Assembly: GCA_964289745.1 (NCBI GenBank)
Contig: CAXYMM010000002.1
Location: 186,001-250,000 of the forward strand
Reading direction: 5' to 3'
Source of the DNA: Ekhidna sp964289745
GTDB lineage: Bacteria; Bacteroidota; Bacteroidia; Cytophagales; Cyclobacteriaceae
Length of the DNA stretch: 64,000 bases
Below, piece by piece: positions 38,654-46,620 of this stretch (positions are counted from its first letter, which is position 1; the number at the start of each line of letters is the position of its first letter). A program made the position numbers and the translations under genes. The notes below the pieces were generated by a model, which worked only from the letters and a program-made list of their open reading frames with translations, was not told the DNA's origin and did no database searches.

Positions 38654-39464
38654 TTGTTTTTCTTTGCTTTTTTCTCTAACCTCTCTATTTCCTTTCGAAA
38701 GATTAAATGCTCAACCAAATTGTTTGGTTTATCAACAGGACGCTTTCTGTTACGAAGCATGCCTAGAAGCAGAAATAGCAGTAAGCTATTCTCAGGGCAG
38801 TAAAAAATCTCAAGAGCATTTCAATAACTCAATAAATTTATGCTCTACATTCGACTACTCTTACTTCGAAAAATCCGTCCCTTTTGCCAAAAGAGGTTTG
38901 ATTGAGGAATGGTACCACCTTATCAATAAAGCCGTCGAACTAGAACCCAATAAACATTTGGGTTGGAGGGCATGGTATCACTATTTCTTTTTGAGAAATT
39001 ACAGTGCGACACTTGAAGACATTGAAAAATTAGAATTATTGCGAGCTGATGATATTGGTGAGACAGGTGATGGTCGATATCATCTCAAAATAATTAAGGG
39101 ACTTTGCTATAAAGGACTAGGGAATTTGGATGAAGCAATTTCAATTATTGAGGCTCAGGTTTCAGATAAACAGTTCTTTGTTGGTGCTTATGATTACTTA
39201 CATCTAGGTTCCTTATATCTAGACAAGAGAAAGTATCTGAAGTCTATCGGCTTATTTGATAAACAGCTTGAGTACAACCCTGTCGCGGAAGCTTCTTACT
39301 ATAAAGGTTTAGCTTTTGTAGAACTAGGAGATTTGAATAAAGCTACTCAAAGTTTCAATAGAGCCATCAAGTATTACGATGATGGATACAAGGTTCATGA
39401 CCCTTACACGGAACTAGACGATCAAATTTTTAAAAGGGAGATCAAAAAAAAAAAAATACGATGA
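38625..39464 (+). CDS. Exported TPR-repeat protein
   Basis: A ~279-residue protein with an N-terminal signal-like sequence (FYRSCFSLLFSLTSLFPF) ending near NAQ. At least three tetratricopeptide units are visible (DEAISIIEAQ, YLHLGSLYLDKRKYLKSIGLFD, YYKGLAFVELGDLNKATQSFNRA). Four Cys lie near the mature N-terminus (CLVYQQDAFCYEACLEAE and NLCSTF). It overlaps the end of the preceding gene and precedes the precursor peptides, so it probably acts in the export or maturation of the peptide. A role as chaperone or immunity factor is possible. Confidence 0.65.
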   Translation: MEQLVTFYRSCFSLLFSLTSLFPFERLNAQPNCLVYQQDAFCYEACLEAEIAVSYSQGSKKSQEHFNNSINLCSTFDYSYFEKSVPFAKRGLIEEWYHLINKAVELEPNKHLGWRAWYHYFFLRNYSATLEDIEKLELLRADDIGETGDGRYHLKIIKGLCYKGLGNLDEAISIIEAQVSDKQFFVGAYDYLHLGSLYLDKRKYLKSIGLFDKQLEYNPVAEASYYKGLAFVELGDLNKATQSFNRAIKYYDDGYKVHDPYTELDDQIFKREIKKKKIR

Positions 39465-39510
39465 TTAAAGGTATAGATAACTAATTTCATTGTATTTAAA
39501 GAAAAAAAGT

Positions 39511-39681
39511 ATGCGATTACAATTAGATGATTTTAAGAATGAGCATGATTTCTCAAAAAGTTTGGAAAAGATTGCCGGAGGTATTTTAGGTGACTGCCAT
39601 GTTGGTGGTAACGGAGACGGATGTTATACCGATAGTTGAGGTAGAACTGTTTGTATTCAAGAAGTTTTAGAATGTAAATAA
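39511..39681 (+). pseudogene. RiPP/bacteriocin precursor peptide 1 with internal TGA
   Basis: A small gene. ATG 39511 encodes a leader (MRLQLDDFKNEHD) ending in EKIAGG, the double-Gly C39 cleavage site, then a Cys/Gly-rich core GILGDCHVGGNGDGCYTDS. TGA at 39637-39639 then interrupts the frame, which continues GRTVCIQEVLECK to TAA 39679-39681. A TGG (Trp) at the stop would restore a 56-residue precursor with four core Cys, as in precursor 2. Leader and first core residues (AGGILGDCH) are shared with precursor 2. Truncated core may still be exported by another system; inactivation is more likely. Confidence 0.7.
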
Positions 39682-39696
39682 AGGTTGAATTTTACC

Positions 39697-39864
39697 ATGA
39701 AGAATACAAAAAGACTAAGTTTAGAAGATTTCAAAGGTCAGAATGTTTCAAGAAACATAGAGAGAATTGCTGGTGGAATACTAGGAGATTGTCATTGTTA
39801 CACTACAGTACAAACTGGAGGAGGTTGTACATCAAGGGATATTGTATGCGAAGGCGAGGCTTAG
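39697..39864 (+). CDS. RiPP/bacteriocin precursor peptide 2, Cys-rich core
   Basis: A 55-residue peptide. The leader MKNTKRLSLEDFKGQNVSR with the LSLEDFK element typical of Bacteroidota GG-leader peptides ends in IERIAGG. The predicted core after GG starts ILGDCHCYTTVQTGGG and contains four Cys (DCHC, GGC, IVC). No homologue recognised beyond precursor 1. It sits directly downstream of precursor 1 (15 bases) and ahead of a strong hairpin. It is intact and is the likely substrate of the adjacent exporter when that was functional. Confidence 0.75.
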   Translation: MKNTKRLSLEDFKGQNVSRNIERIAGGILGDCHCYTTVQTGGGCTSRDIVCEGEA

Positions 39865-39890
39865 TAAGAAAGTGAAAATTTCAAAAGTTT

Positions 39891-39920
39891 ACCGTTAGCC
39901 TTCAAGCTAGCGGTTTTTTT
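39891..39920 (+). terminator. Hairpin terminator after precursor genes
   Basis: ACCGTTAGC / GCTAGCGGT stem (9 bp, 6-base loop) followed by seven T. It separates the precursors from the next gene, whose ATG 39921 begins right after the T-run. It may act as partial terminator so that precursors exceed the downstream enzyme. Confidence 0.85.
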
Positions 39921-41129
39921 ATGAATACGATAAATACTTTTGATGAACTTGTAAAGTTTATCTCTCCAGAGTTAGAAATTAGTCAGGAGACACTTGCGGA
40001 TGTTATAAAAATGCTACTCCATGAGAAAAGTCAGTCGCTTTTTGAAAAGTTGGATTTTTACAATGATTCAATTTTTTTAGAACCGCTACTTTTCACTAAA
40101 CTGCAAGGGCTATGTAAAACCTACAGTTTAGACCAGATCCTCTATGGATATTTAAGTAAAGATTCAAAACCAGAGCGGATCAATGTTTTTATCGAGAAGA
40201 ACAATTATGTGTATTTACCAAATATTGGTTTTCTTGAGTTGCTAGAAGAGACTGGTACATCATTTATTGACTTAGTTAGTGATAAAGAAGGTAATTTCAA
40301 CTTAGATTTTAAAGGGAAAAAGGTTGATTACAAACTAAATACCTTACAAGAAATTGAAAACACCGAAATTCTAGTATTGCCTCAAAATATCACCCCTTTA
40401 GATTCCTTTTTTAAAAACGCAAATAATGAAAAGATCGAGAAGGTTGAAATACAAAATACTGTCAACACTAAAATTAGCTTTCTGAATAAGGCATTCGAAA
40501 TAAATCAACAACATTTTAAAGAGCACCATAACCTGATTCGAAATGTAGGAAGAATGGTAGTGCTTTTTAATAACAATAACGTTCGATCATTTGCTGCTAA
40601 ACCAATACATGGAGTAGGATTCTTTAGCGTATGGGAAGATAATTGTGAAATTTTTTTCTTTGTTGAATTAGCACATCAGTTCGATCATAACATACTCAAT
40701 TCTATTACAACAGAAGCAAATGACTACTTTAAAATTGATATAAATACTCCCTTGAAAGATTTGAATGGAAATCAATACGAACAGCGAACTTTTTTTAACG
40801 CACTGCATGGTTTACATGAAACTGCTATGATAGGAACTTATCTGGAACGCCTATACGACAAACAAATTTTTTATGGGATCAATCAGCATGAAATACTTTG
40901 CAGATTAAGTGATAATCAGGATCGACATCTAACCGGTCTTCATCAGATTCTTAACTTAAATAATGTTTTTACAAAAAAAGGGCTGCAATTGTATGAGTTG
41001 CTTCATGAATCTTGCAACGATATTATGACAAGAAAAGGCGACTTAATCAATTCATTTAGAATTGATGATAAAAAACCATTTGTTTTTAATCATGATTTTT
41101 ACTTAAAGCACCACCCATACAATAATTAG
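39921..41129 (+). CDS. Putative peptide-modification protein, possibly HExxH-type hydroxylase-like
   Basis: A 402-residue soluble protein. Residues 246-256 read FFVELAHQFDH, similar to the HExxH-type peptide beta-hydroxylases found in RiPP clusters, but with Val where the first His is expected. Further on NALHGLHETAMIGTYLERL (about 293-311) resembles the conserved LHG-x-x-AF-like helix of that family. Other conserved His lie at 200-203 and near 330. The similarity is my own pattern match and is weak. If correct, the enzyme would hydroxylate the core peptide; the missing His argues for altered chemistry or a structural role. No stop codon interrupts it. Confidence 0.45.
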   Translation: MNTINTFDELVKFISPELEISQETLADVIKMLLHEKSQSLFEKLDFYNDSIFLEPLLFTKLQGLCKTYSLDQILYGYLSKDSKPERINVFIEKNNYVYLPNIGFLELLEETGTSFIDLVSDKEGNFNLDFKGKKVDYKLNTLQEIENTEILVLPQNITPLDSFFKNANNEKIEKVEIQNTVNTKISFLNKAFEINQQHFKEHHNLIRNVGRMVVLFNNNNVRSFAAKPIHGVGFFSVWEDNCEIFFFVELAHQFDHNILNSITTEANDYFKIDINTPLKDLNGNQYEQRTFFNALHGLHETAMIGTYLERLYDKQIFYGINQHEILCRLSDNQDRHLTGLHQILNLNNVFTKKGLQLYELLHESCNDIMTRKGDLINSFRIDDKKPFVFNHDFYLKHHPYNN

Positions 41130-41189
41130 CTTTCAAAGGGTTCTCTTTAAGTTCTTCATACTAAATGCCACTTTTTTTCTTGATTTTTT

Positions 41190-41214
41190 GTCCGAGAATA
41201 CCTAATACTCGGAC
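41190..41214. other. Inverted repeat upstream of integrase
   Basis: GTCCGAG / CTCGGAC, 7-bp perfect arms with an 11-base AT-rich centre, 25 bases before the integrase start. It could be a regulator or integrase arm site. No T-run follows, so it is not a terminator. Confidence 0.4.
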
Positions 41215-41238
41215 AGTTACAGTGTGAAAGGAGTAATT

Positions 41239-41781
41239 ATGTATAAAAACTCACTATCGCTGCACGATAAAACACGTCAACGGAAATATCTCAATCAAAA
41301 AGAGCGGTTTAGATTCTTAGAAGTTACCAAAAGGCAATTGACGGAGGTCAAACTTTTCTGCCAATTAATTTACTATACAGGCGCACGTATTTCGGAGATT
41401 CACAATTTAAAAAAGGATAGCATCGACCTATCGAATGGTACTGTGGTTATTGAAAGTCTCAAAAAACGCCAGAAAGGTATCTTCCGTGAAATTCCAATTC
41501 CTGATTGTTTGTTGAAGGGTTTGAAGTACTTCATTGAAAAATTGCAACTAGACGAGAGTTTATGGTGGTTTTCTCTTCGTACTGCTTCTAGGCGAATAAA
41601 AGACTGTATGGAAGCCGCCAATATAAAAGGAATACGAAGTTGTGCCATAGGGTTACGTCATGGCTTTGCTGTTCATGCCTGTATGAACATACTGAGTCTT
41701 TCGATCTTTTATAATCCGTACAGCAAGAGAGCAGGAGCCATCATTTTTTTTACGATATTTCCACATAACCAGCTTTGCTGA
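41239..41781 (+). pseudogene. Truncated tyrosine recombinase (integrase)
   Basis: ATG 41239 opens a frame with a core-binding/catalytic pattern: YTGARISEIHNLKKDSI carries the first Arg of the R-K-H-R-H-Y active site and LRHGFAVHA the HxxR-like element. The expected LGH and catalytic Tyr segments do not follow; after HACMNILSL the sequence is no longer integrase-like, and the frame ends at 41781. At ~180 residues against ~300 for the family it has lost its C-terminus. It lies 180 bases from the duplicated tRNA 3' end, as island integrases do. Confidence 0.75.
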
Positions 41782-41962
41782 AGCCATATTTATGAGTGTT
41801 TTTCTTTACATAAAGATACTCACATTTTAGATGAATTTGTAAAAACATTGTAAAAACATTTAGCGGTTTAGGATGGGTTTAGATGGTTTAGGATGACTAT
41901 TATTAGTGCCTTTATTTATCAAATAGAGACATTTTGAGATGTTTTGTGCCACTTATGTCAAA
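41782..41962. other. Decayed integrase 3' region, no gene
   Basis: AT-rich sequence with short direct repeats (TTGTAAAAACATT twice at ~41838-41860 and GGTTTAGGATGG near 41866-41900). No coding content that I can support; probably the lost integrase tail and att-proximal arm region. Confidence 0.35.
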
Positions 41963-42006
41963 TCTCATAACCCGAAGGTCGCAGGTTCAAGTCCTTTCCC
42001 CGCTAC
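41963..42006 (+). other. Duplicated 3' end of tRNA-Met: putative attachment-site repeat
   Basis: CTCATAACCCGAAGGTCGCA is identical to the anticodon-to-T-stem part of the tRNA gene at 30603, and the similarity continues to CCCCGCTAC with five mismatches. The 5' half of the tRNA is absent, so it is not a gene. Together with the tRNA it would bound an ~11.3-kb island. Confidence 0.85.
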
Positions 42007-42014
42007 TCTAAAAT

Positions 42015-42045
42015 AAACGGACTATCTTTTTGGTAGTCCGTTTTT
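42015..42045 (+). terminator. Hairpin terminator
   Basis: AACGGACTA / TAGTCCGTT stem (9 bp) with a short T-rich loop and a T-run after it, just beyond the att repeat. Confidence 0.75.
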
Positions 42046-42112
42046 GTTTTACCTCACCAAAATCGTTGATATTAATGCAAATAAGGGCTAATGCTTAGTT
42101 CACTTGGGCGGT

Positions 42113-42797
42113 TTAATAATTTTTCTCCTGATACACCCATATTTCAGAAAATATCGAACCCATTATTTTATGCTTGACTTCAATAGGTGCTTTTTGGTAA
42201 TACTTGGGCAAATCTTTGAGCAATCCAAAACTGTATTGTACGGTACTCATAAAATCCTTTTGCTCTAATTCCAATTCCTGCTTTTGAGATTGTAAGGAGT
42301 GAATTTTTTCCTCACATCCTTTTTTGCCTTGCTCATAGTCTGATTGAGTGAGCAAATCGTCCGTGTATTTATCCAATAAAGCATCTAAATTTGTTATGCT
42401 GTATTTCAACCAAGCTATCTATTTGGTTGCATTCTTTTTCTCTTTCTTTTTTGTCCTTGCCAAATACATCTTGTAATACCAAAGAATAGAGGCTTAGTAC
42501 TTCATCTTTTATTTCAAAACTGTTGAGATAATTGATAAAATCTTGGTTGGTTTCCTCTGATTTGTGCCTTTCCCTTCAACCTCTTTGACAATGGTAATAC
42601 CCTTACTTCTTTGTCCTCCCTTTTGAAAAACTTCCCGTTAGGATATTGCCACACTCTGAACACTCCAAAAAACCTCTTAAAGGTAGCCGTTCGTCTTTGG
42701 TAGTTCTGGGCTTACTTTTCTTTTTCCTACCATCTAAAAACTCCTGAACATTCCAAAAATACCTCCTCACTAATAATAGCTTCGTGTAACCCTTCAA
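42113..42797 (-). pseudogene. Serine recombinase remnant (zinc ribbon and coiled coil)
   Basis: Minus-strand fragments in shifted frames: first RTTKDERLPLRGFLECSECG...LTGSFSKGR (recombinase zinc beta ribbon), then helical NQDFINYLNSFEIKDEVLS and the coiled coil up to SIFSEIWVYQEKNY. The catalytic resolvase domain is not present within the remnant. This is the C-terminal half of a large serine recombinase, an integrase unrelated to the tyrosine type in the island. Confidence 0.75.
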
Positions 42798-43523
42798 CTA
42801 TTTTTTGAGATAGTATTCTTTAACTTTAATAGTTGAAAGAGGTTGATTTAACAATAAAAACTGCTTTTGGGTAAGTTGGTTAAATCTATCTATTTCTTTG
42901 GTAGTTGAATATTCTTTACTCTCGTGTTTTAATCTTTCAAGGCTACAATTATTCCAAAGGTCAATTAGTTTTTGCAGGTTATTTGGAAATGAGTAAGCCA
43001 TTAAGACCCTTCTAAAAATGGGATTTTCTCTAAAATTAATTTTATACTGATTTTCCGTAATTCCTCCTCTTTCATCAATGGCACTTTCAAAGCATAAATT
43101 TCTAGCTTGTATCATTTTATTTTTCTTATATTGCTTAGTGAATAGTATCGTTCTTTGTGTTGTTTGATAATAAGCAGATAGTAAATTCTTCTTCCCTTTA
43201 ATCTGATCCTTTAATTCTACACACAAAAATTCATTTTTTTCTTCTGAATAGAAAATGAAATCAATAGAAGGTTCGTCCCATTTTTTTCTATTGTCGTTTA
43301 TCTCCCAAGATGGGAACATTAATTCCCAAAGCACCAAATTATATTCGCAGTTTTCAAATAAGAATTTTTCTTCTCTGAATTTTTTGGATAACTCATGTTG
43401 AAGCTGCCATTCATTCATAGTTGCTAAATGATAAAATGAAGTCTTGATTGCTTTAACTTCCTCATTTGAATAATCTTTACCATTCTTTCTAAGGACTTGA
43501 CTGCATTTTTCTAATGATAGCAT
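42798..43523 (-). CDS. Candidate PD-(D/E)XK nuclease-like protein
   Basis: A 241-residue soluble protein. The segment EPSIDFIFYSEEKNEFLCVELKDQ, quoted in parts as SIDFIFYS and FLCVELKDQ, has the D-x(n)-E-x-K spacing on adjacent strands typical of restriction-type nucleases, with a Gln soon after. The N-terminus (MLSLEKCSQVLRK) resembles a helical leader seen in small mobile-element proteins. No methyltransferase lies next to it. A role in defence or recombination is inference. It is followed by a zinc-ribbon remnant of the recombinase on the same strand. Confidence 0.5.
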   Translation of the reverse strand: MLSLEKCSQVLRKNGKDYSNEEVKAIKTSFYHLATMNEWQLQHELSKKFREEKFLFENCEYNLVLWELMFPSWEINDNRKKWDEPSIDFIFYSEEKNEFLCVELKDQIKGKKNLLSAYYQTTQRTILFTKQYKKNKMIQARNLCFESAIDERGGITENQYKINFRENPIFRRVLMAYSFPNNLQKLIDLWNNCSLERLKHESKEYSTTKEIDRFNQLTQKQFLLLNQPLSTIKVKEYYLKK

Positions 43524-43610
43524 TTGCTTTCACGATGCGGTTATCCCTCAGAACTTCTGAGTATGTAACCCGTGCGCAATCAATCCAATAACTTAGTATT
43601 ATATTCTTAT

Positions 43611-44441
43611 TCATAACTTTTCAATTTTAGTTTGTTCAAGGTGGCTTATTTTACCGTTCCTCATTTTTACAATCAAATCTTGGTCGCCCCCTTCTTTTTG
43701 TAATTCGTGCAATTTATTTTTATTTCTCCTTGACTTCCCTTTGAGTTTTACCACCTTTCCATTTTCAAGAGACAAAGCCACTTCTTCATAATCCCCTGTC
43801 TTTATTTTACTCAAAACCTCCGCTTCTTTCTCGTCTAAATCAACCCAATTATCATAAAGGGGGCGTAAGTCTTTATCAGGAAAAATGCTTTGAACAAGCC
43901 CGTTTAATGTGATGCTGATATGAAGAGGTAAGCCCCCCTGATTTCTCTTTGTTTCCTCTATTTCGTATTGGGTAGCTACCTCTGCAACTGTTCCAACGTC
44001 CCCCTCTGTATGATTGAAAACAAGCACCTCGCAAGGTCTTTTCTGAAAGAATGCCAATGCAGAATAAAATTGCAATTCAGCAAATACACATTCTCCGTAA
44101 GTGGTATTGAAGTTCTTTTTTACTTTTTGAATTAGGGCTATTGAAATACCGAAGCCTCGTAGATTTTTAACTATGGCTATCCAAATTAAATCTATTAAAG
44201 TAAAGTTTCTCCATTTCTGCCCCTCCACTTGGCAACCGTCTGGCAATAAGCCTTCCTTTTGCCAATGGTTCATTACCCTTGAAGAAATGACTTTATCGGA
44301 TATGCGGTATTGACGAGTATTAAAAAAATCCCAAAACGGTTTATTCTCTTTTTTTTGAGTGTAGGCATTTAAGGCAGAGTAAAACTCTAAGCCTCGTTCT
44401 ATCTTAAATAATCCGTCAAAAGTATTTGCGTTTCCTGTCCT
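43611..44441 (-). CDS. MerR-like DNA-binding protein, start uncertain
   Basis: The clear frame from ATG 44273 starts MNHWQKEGLLPDGC. Upstream of it the frame is open to ~44441 and reads ERGLEFYSALNAYTQK, FNTRQYRISDKVISSRV, the N-terminal helix-turn-helix of MerR-type regulators, so the true protein is longer. An ATG at 44451 lies in another frame, so a one-base change near 44430 is suspected. The C-terminal half is a helical or beta domain rich in Lys (SRRNKNKLHELQ). It is probably a regulator carried with mobile DNA. Confidence 0.5.
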   Translation of the reverse strand, partial: RTGNANTFDGLFKIERGLEFYSALNAYTQKKENKPFWDFFNTRQYRISDKVISSRVMNHWQKEGLLPDGCQVEGQKWRNFTLIDLIWIAIVKNLRGFGISIALIQKVKKNFNTTYGECVFAELQFYSALAFFQKRPCEVLVFNHTEGDVGTVAEVATQYEIEETKRNQGGLPLHISITLNGLVQSIFPDKDLRPLYDNWVDLDEKEAEVLSKIKTGDYEEVALSLENGKVVKLKGKSRRNKNKLHELQKEGGDQDLIVKMRNGKISHLEQTKIEKL

Positions 44442-44555
44442 TTGCCATAGCTATTAAAAATTTCTATAATGCAAAGATACAACTAAAATTTACATCAATG
44501 TAAATTTTTGGAATCATTTTTAAGTTAATTCTAAAGTTACTTGAGTGGAGAGAAT

Positions 44556-44993
44556 TTATATCATTTGTTCATCTGTCCAACCTGTTTTCCAGTTGGCAAT
44601 TCTCAAATCGGATATTTCAGTAAGACGCATAAAATGACTTTCATTATTGGTTATTAAAGTCATTTCGTTTTCAATGGCTATACCTGCAATGAGTAAATCA
44701 ATGTTATCTATTATTTTGCCCGTTCTTTTGAGTTTCCCGTATAACTTAGCTGATATTTCAACGGATTTGTTGGTAAGTGGTACAATATTATTTTGGAATA
44801 TAAAAATAGTGTAAACTTTCAGTTAGTTTTTAGCATCTTTTGCCAATAAGCCCCCTGTTATCTCGAAATGGGAAATAATGCTTATATCTACCTCATTAAA
44901 AACTCCCAAATACTCTCTTACATTTTCTTTTACCTTAACATCTCCCTTGAGGTAGTATGAAAGAATATCGGTATCAACTAAAACCTTATCCAT
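44556..44993 (-). pseudogene. PIN-domain (VapC-type) toxin with in-frame stop
   Basis: Minus frame from ATG 44993: MDKVLVDTDILSYYLKGD contains the first conserved Asp of PIN nucleases; later NIDLLIAGIAIENEMTLITNN contains the D-x-x-I/L-A segment. TAA at 44823-44825 splits it after DAKN, where CAA (Gln) fits. The start overlaps the antitoxin gene by eight bases, the usual vapBC coupling. As sequenced the toxin is truncated and probably inactive. Confidence 0.7.
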
Positions 44994-45225
44994 CTATGGG
45001 GTTTCTTTGGCTTTGTCGGTTTTGGTTGAGGTTATCTGTCAAATCTTCAAAAACATCATTGTCAATATCTTTCCAAGCCCCTGAAAAAGATAATATATTC
45101 GCTTGGTTATCTTTTGTTCCCCTTTCCAACTGAGACACAAATTCTGATAATGGTTTGAGTTCCTTTGCAGGTATCTCAAGGATTTTTTTGACTAATTTAT
45201 TTCTTATTTGTGCTTCTGTTTGCAT
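44986..45225 (-). CDS. VapB-like antitoxin
   Basis: A 79-residue acidic protein upstream of the PIN-domain toxin. An N-terminal helix-rich part (RNKLVKKILEIPAKELKPLSEF) is followed by a flexible acidic tail (DIDNDVFEDLTDNL), typical of antitoxins that wrap around PIN toxins, similar to DUF2281-type. It seems intact although its toxin partner is interrupted. Confidence 0.65.
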   Translation of the reverse strand: MQTEAQIRNKLVKKILEIPAKELKPLSEFVSQLERGTKDNQANILSFSGAWKDIDNDVFEDLTDNLNQNRQSQRNPIDG

Positions 45226-45243
45226 AAGGCATAAGTATTATTT

Positions 45244-45558
45244 TTAATCATCAAATTCGTATTCTTCACCCTCCTCTTTATTCGGATACATCATATCTAA
45301 CATATCATCTTCAGCATATTCATTCACTCTATTTTTGAGTTCTTTTGTCTTATTTAGTAGTGAATTAAGTCTATGTATTTTATTATCTTTTTGTTCTTGT
45401 TCAATTTCTAATGAAATTTCTTCTTCTACTTCTTCTAAATCTCCATATAAATTGTAAATCTCTAAATCTCCAGTAGATGCAAGAACGTCTTTTGGAGCAT
45501 TATTATTGACTTCAATCTTCAACTTTATGCAGTCAGTATGTTTTTTGTAATAATCCAC
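45244..45558 (-). CDS. Acidic protein of unknown function
   Basis: A 104-residue protein with a Glu-rich coiled-coil middle (LEEVEEEISLEIEQEQKDN) and acidic C-terminus (EEGEEYEFDD). It lies 18 bases upstream of the antitoxin gene on the same strand. No family recognised. Confidence 0.45.
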   Translation of the reverse strand: MDYYKKHTDCIKLKIEVNNNAPKDVLASTGDLEIYNLYGDLEEVEEEISLEIEQEQKDNKIHRLNSLLNKTKELKNRVNEYAEDDMLDMMYPNKEEGEEYEFDD

Positions 45559-45708
45559 AGTTTTTCAATGGTTCTCTTTCTCCTCTTTTTGATATTGATT
45601 TAGTTCTTGAAAGAGTTTTTGGATATTTATTTAATGGTTAATGTAAAATGGTTTTTATTGCAGTTCTATTTTTCTGATTGTTTAGATCAATATTGATTTT
45701 TAGTATAA

Positions 45709-46037
45709 TTAGAATAAATTTTCTCGGTCATCAAGGTTAAAATTAATACTGATTTTTAAATAATTATGTGGGTATTCAGTTCCTTCTTTCCACCTTTGAT
45801 TCCATTCGCTTAAACACTCTTTTATGAAATCGTCCACACTACTTTTTCCACCTGACTGACTTTCTTCCTCAACCTTTACAAATAAGGTAAATTCTTCAGG
45901 GGTTTGAAATGTAACATTTAACCAAGCCTTAGCCTCAAAATAATATGGGTCGTCAATATCACCTGTATCTGCTTTAAAAATGGCTGAGTCGAATTTAACA
46001 TCTTTAACTTTTAGCCTTGTGGATGTTTCTGTTTCAT
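45709..46037 (-). pseudogene. Protein-coding remnant without start codon
   Basis: A stop-bounded minus frame encoding TSTRLKVKDVKFDSAIFKAD, DDPYYFEAKAWLNVTF and SEWNQRWKEGTEYPHNYLK, clearly protein-like. The only nearby ATG is in another frame (a stop follows it after eight codons) and a TAA precedes the frame, so the 5' end seems frameshifted. No family recognised. Confidence 0.5.
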
Positions 46038-46070
46038 ACTTTTTATTTTTTTAAAATATTTTTATTATTC

Positions 46071-46356
46071 TCATGGTTGCAAATCAAAATTTAGTTTAGA
46101 CCCTAATGCATCAGCTATTTTGTTCATACTGGATAAGGTCAAATTAAACTTCCCATTTTCAATGTTTGAAATTTGCTTTACCCATACCTGCCTTTTTAGC
46201 CAGTTGTTGTTGGGTTAAATTTTTTTTCTTTCTCGATTCTTTAAGCTTAAAGGCTAATACGTCTGCTTTTAATTCATTTTCAAACGCTTCTCTTTCTTTA
46301 GTGCCTTTCTTACCCATAAACTCATCTAATATTTGTTCATTTGATACTGTTTTCAT
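46071..46356 (-). pseudogene. HigA/XRE-type antitoxin with frameshift
   Basis: From ATG 46356 the helix-turn-helix begins as ESRKKKNLTQQQLAKKAGMG and then meets a stop. In the next frame it continues QISNIENGKFNLTLSSMNKI and ADALGSKLNFDLQP to a TGA at 46071. One missing base in the GGTAAAGCAAATTTC region explains this. It is the antitoxin partner of the toxin whose halves flank the IS element. Confidence 0.75.
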
Positions 46357-46367
46357 AATGGATATTT

Positions 46368-46620
46368 TTATAATTCTAAATACTTTTTTCTTATTTGTTC
46401 TGCTTTATCAATCTCTTTTTTAGGGGTCTTTTGAGTTTTCTTTACTATGCCGTGAGTACAGATAACCAAAGCTTCTTTATCTGTATCCCAGAAAGCAAAT
46501 AATCTGTATTGTATTCCTTTTACTTTAGCTCTAAACTCCCATATTTCAGAGTTCTTTAATTTCTTGAAAATTGAAATATCATTAACCTGTTTTGCTTTAT
46601 TGATATTGTAAATAAGTTTT
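46368..46620 (-). pseudogene. HigB/RelE-type toxin, 3' portion
   Basis: Minus frame with EIWEFRAKVKGIQYRLFAFW and ALVICTHGIVKKTQKTP, the Gp49-like HigB pattern of phage-derived killer toxins (PF05973-like). The 5' portion lies on the other side of the IS element (47593-47671). When the 972-base element and one target duplication are removed the two join in frame at KKLI-YNINKA. Confidence 0.8.

Noticed and set aside
39637..39639. Selenocysteine or recoded TGA in precursor 1
   Set aside because: No SECIS-like hairpin noted directly after it, no selenocysteine genes in the window, and several neighbours carry ordinary TAA and TAG stops.
41963..42006. Second tRNA-Met gene
   Set aside because: The 5' acceptor strand and D arm are missing and the 3' part has mismatches in the T stem, so no cloverleaf can form.
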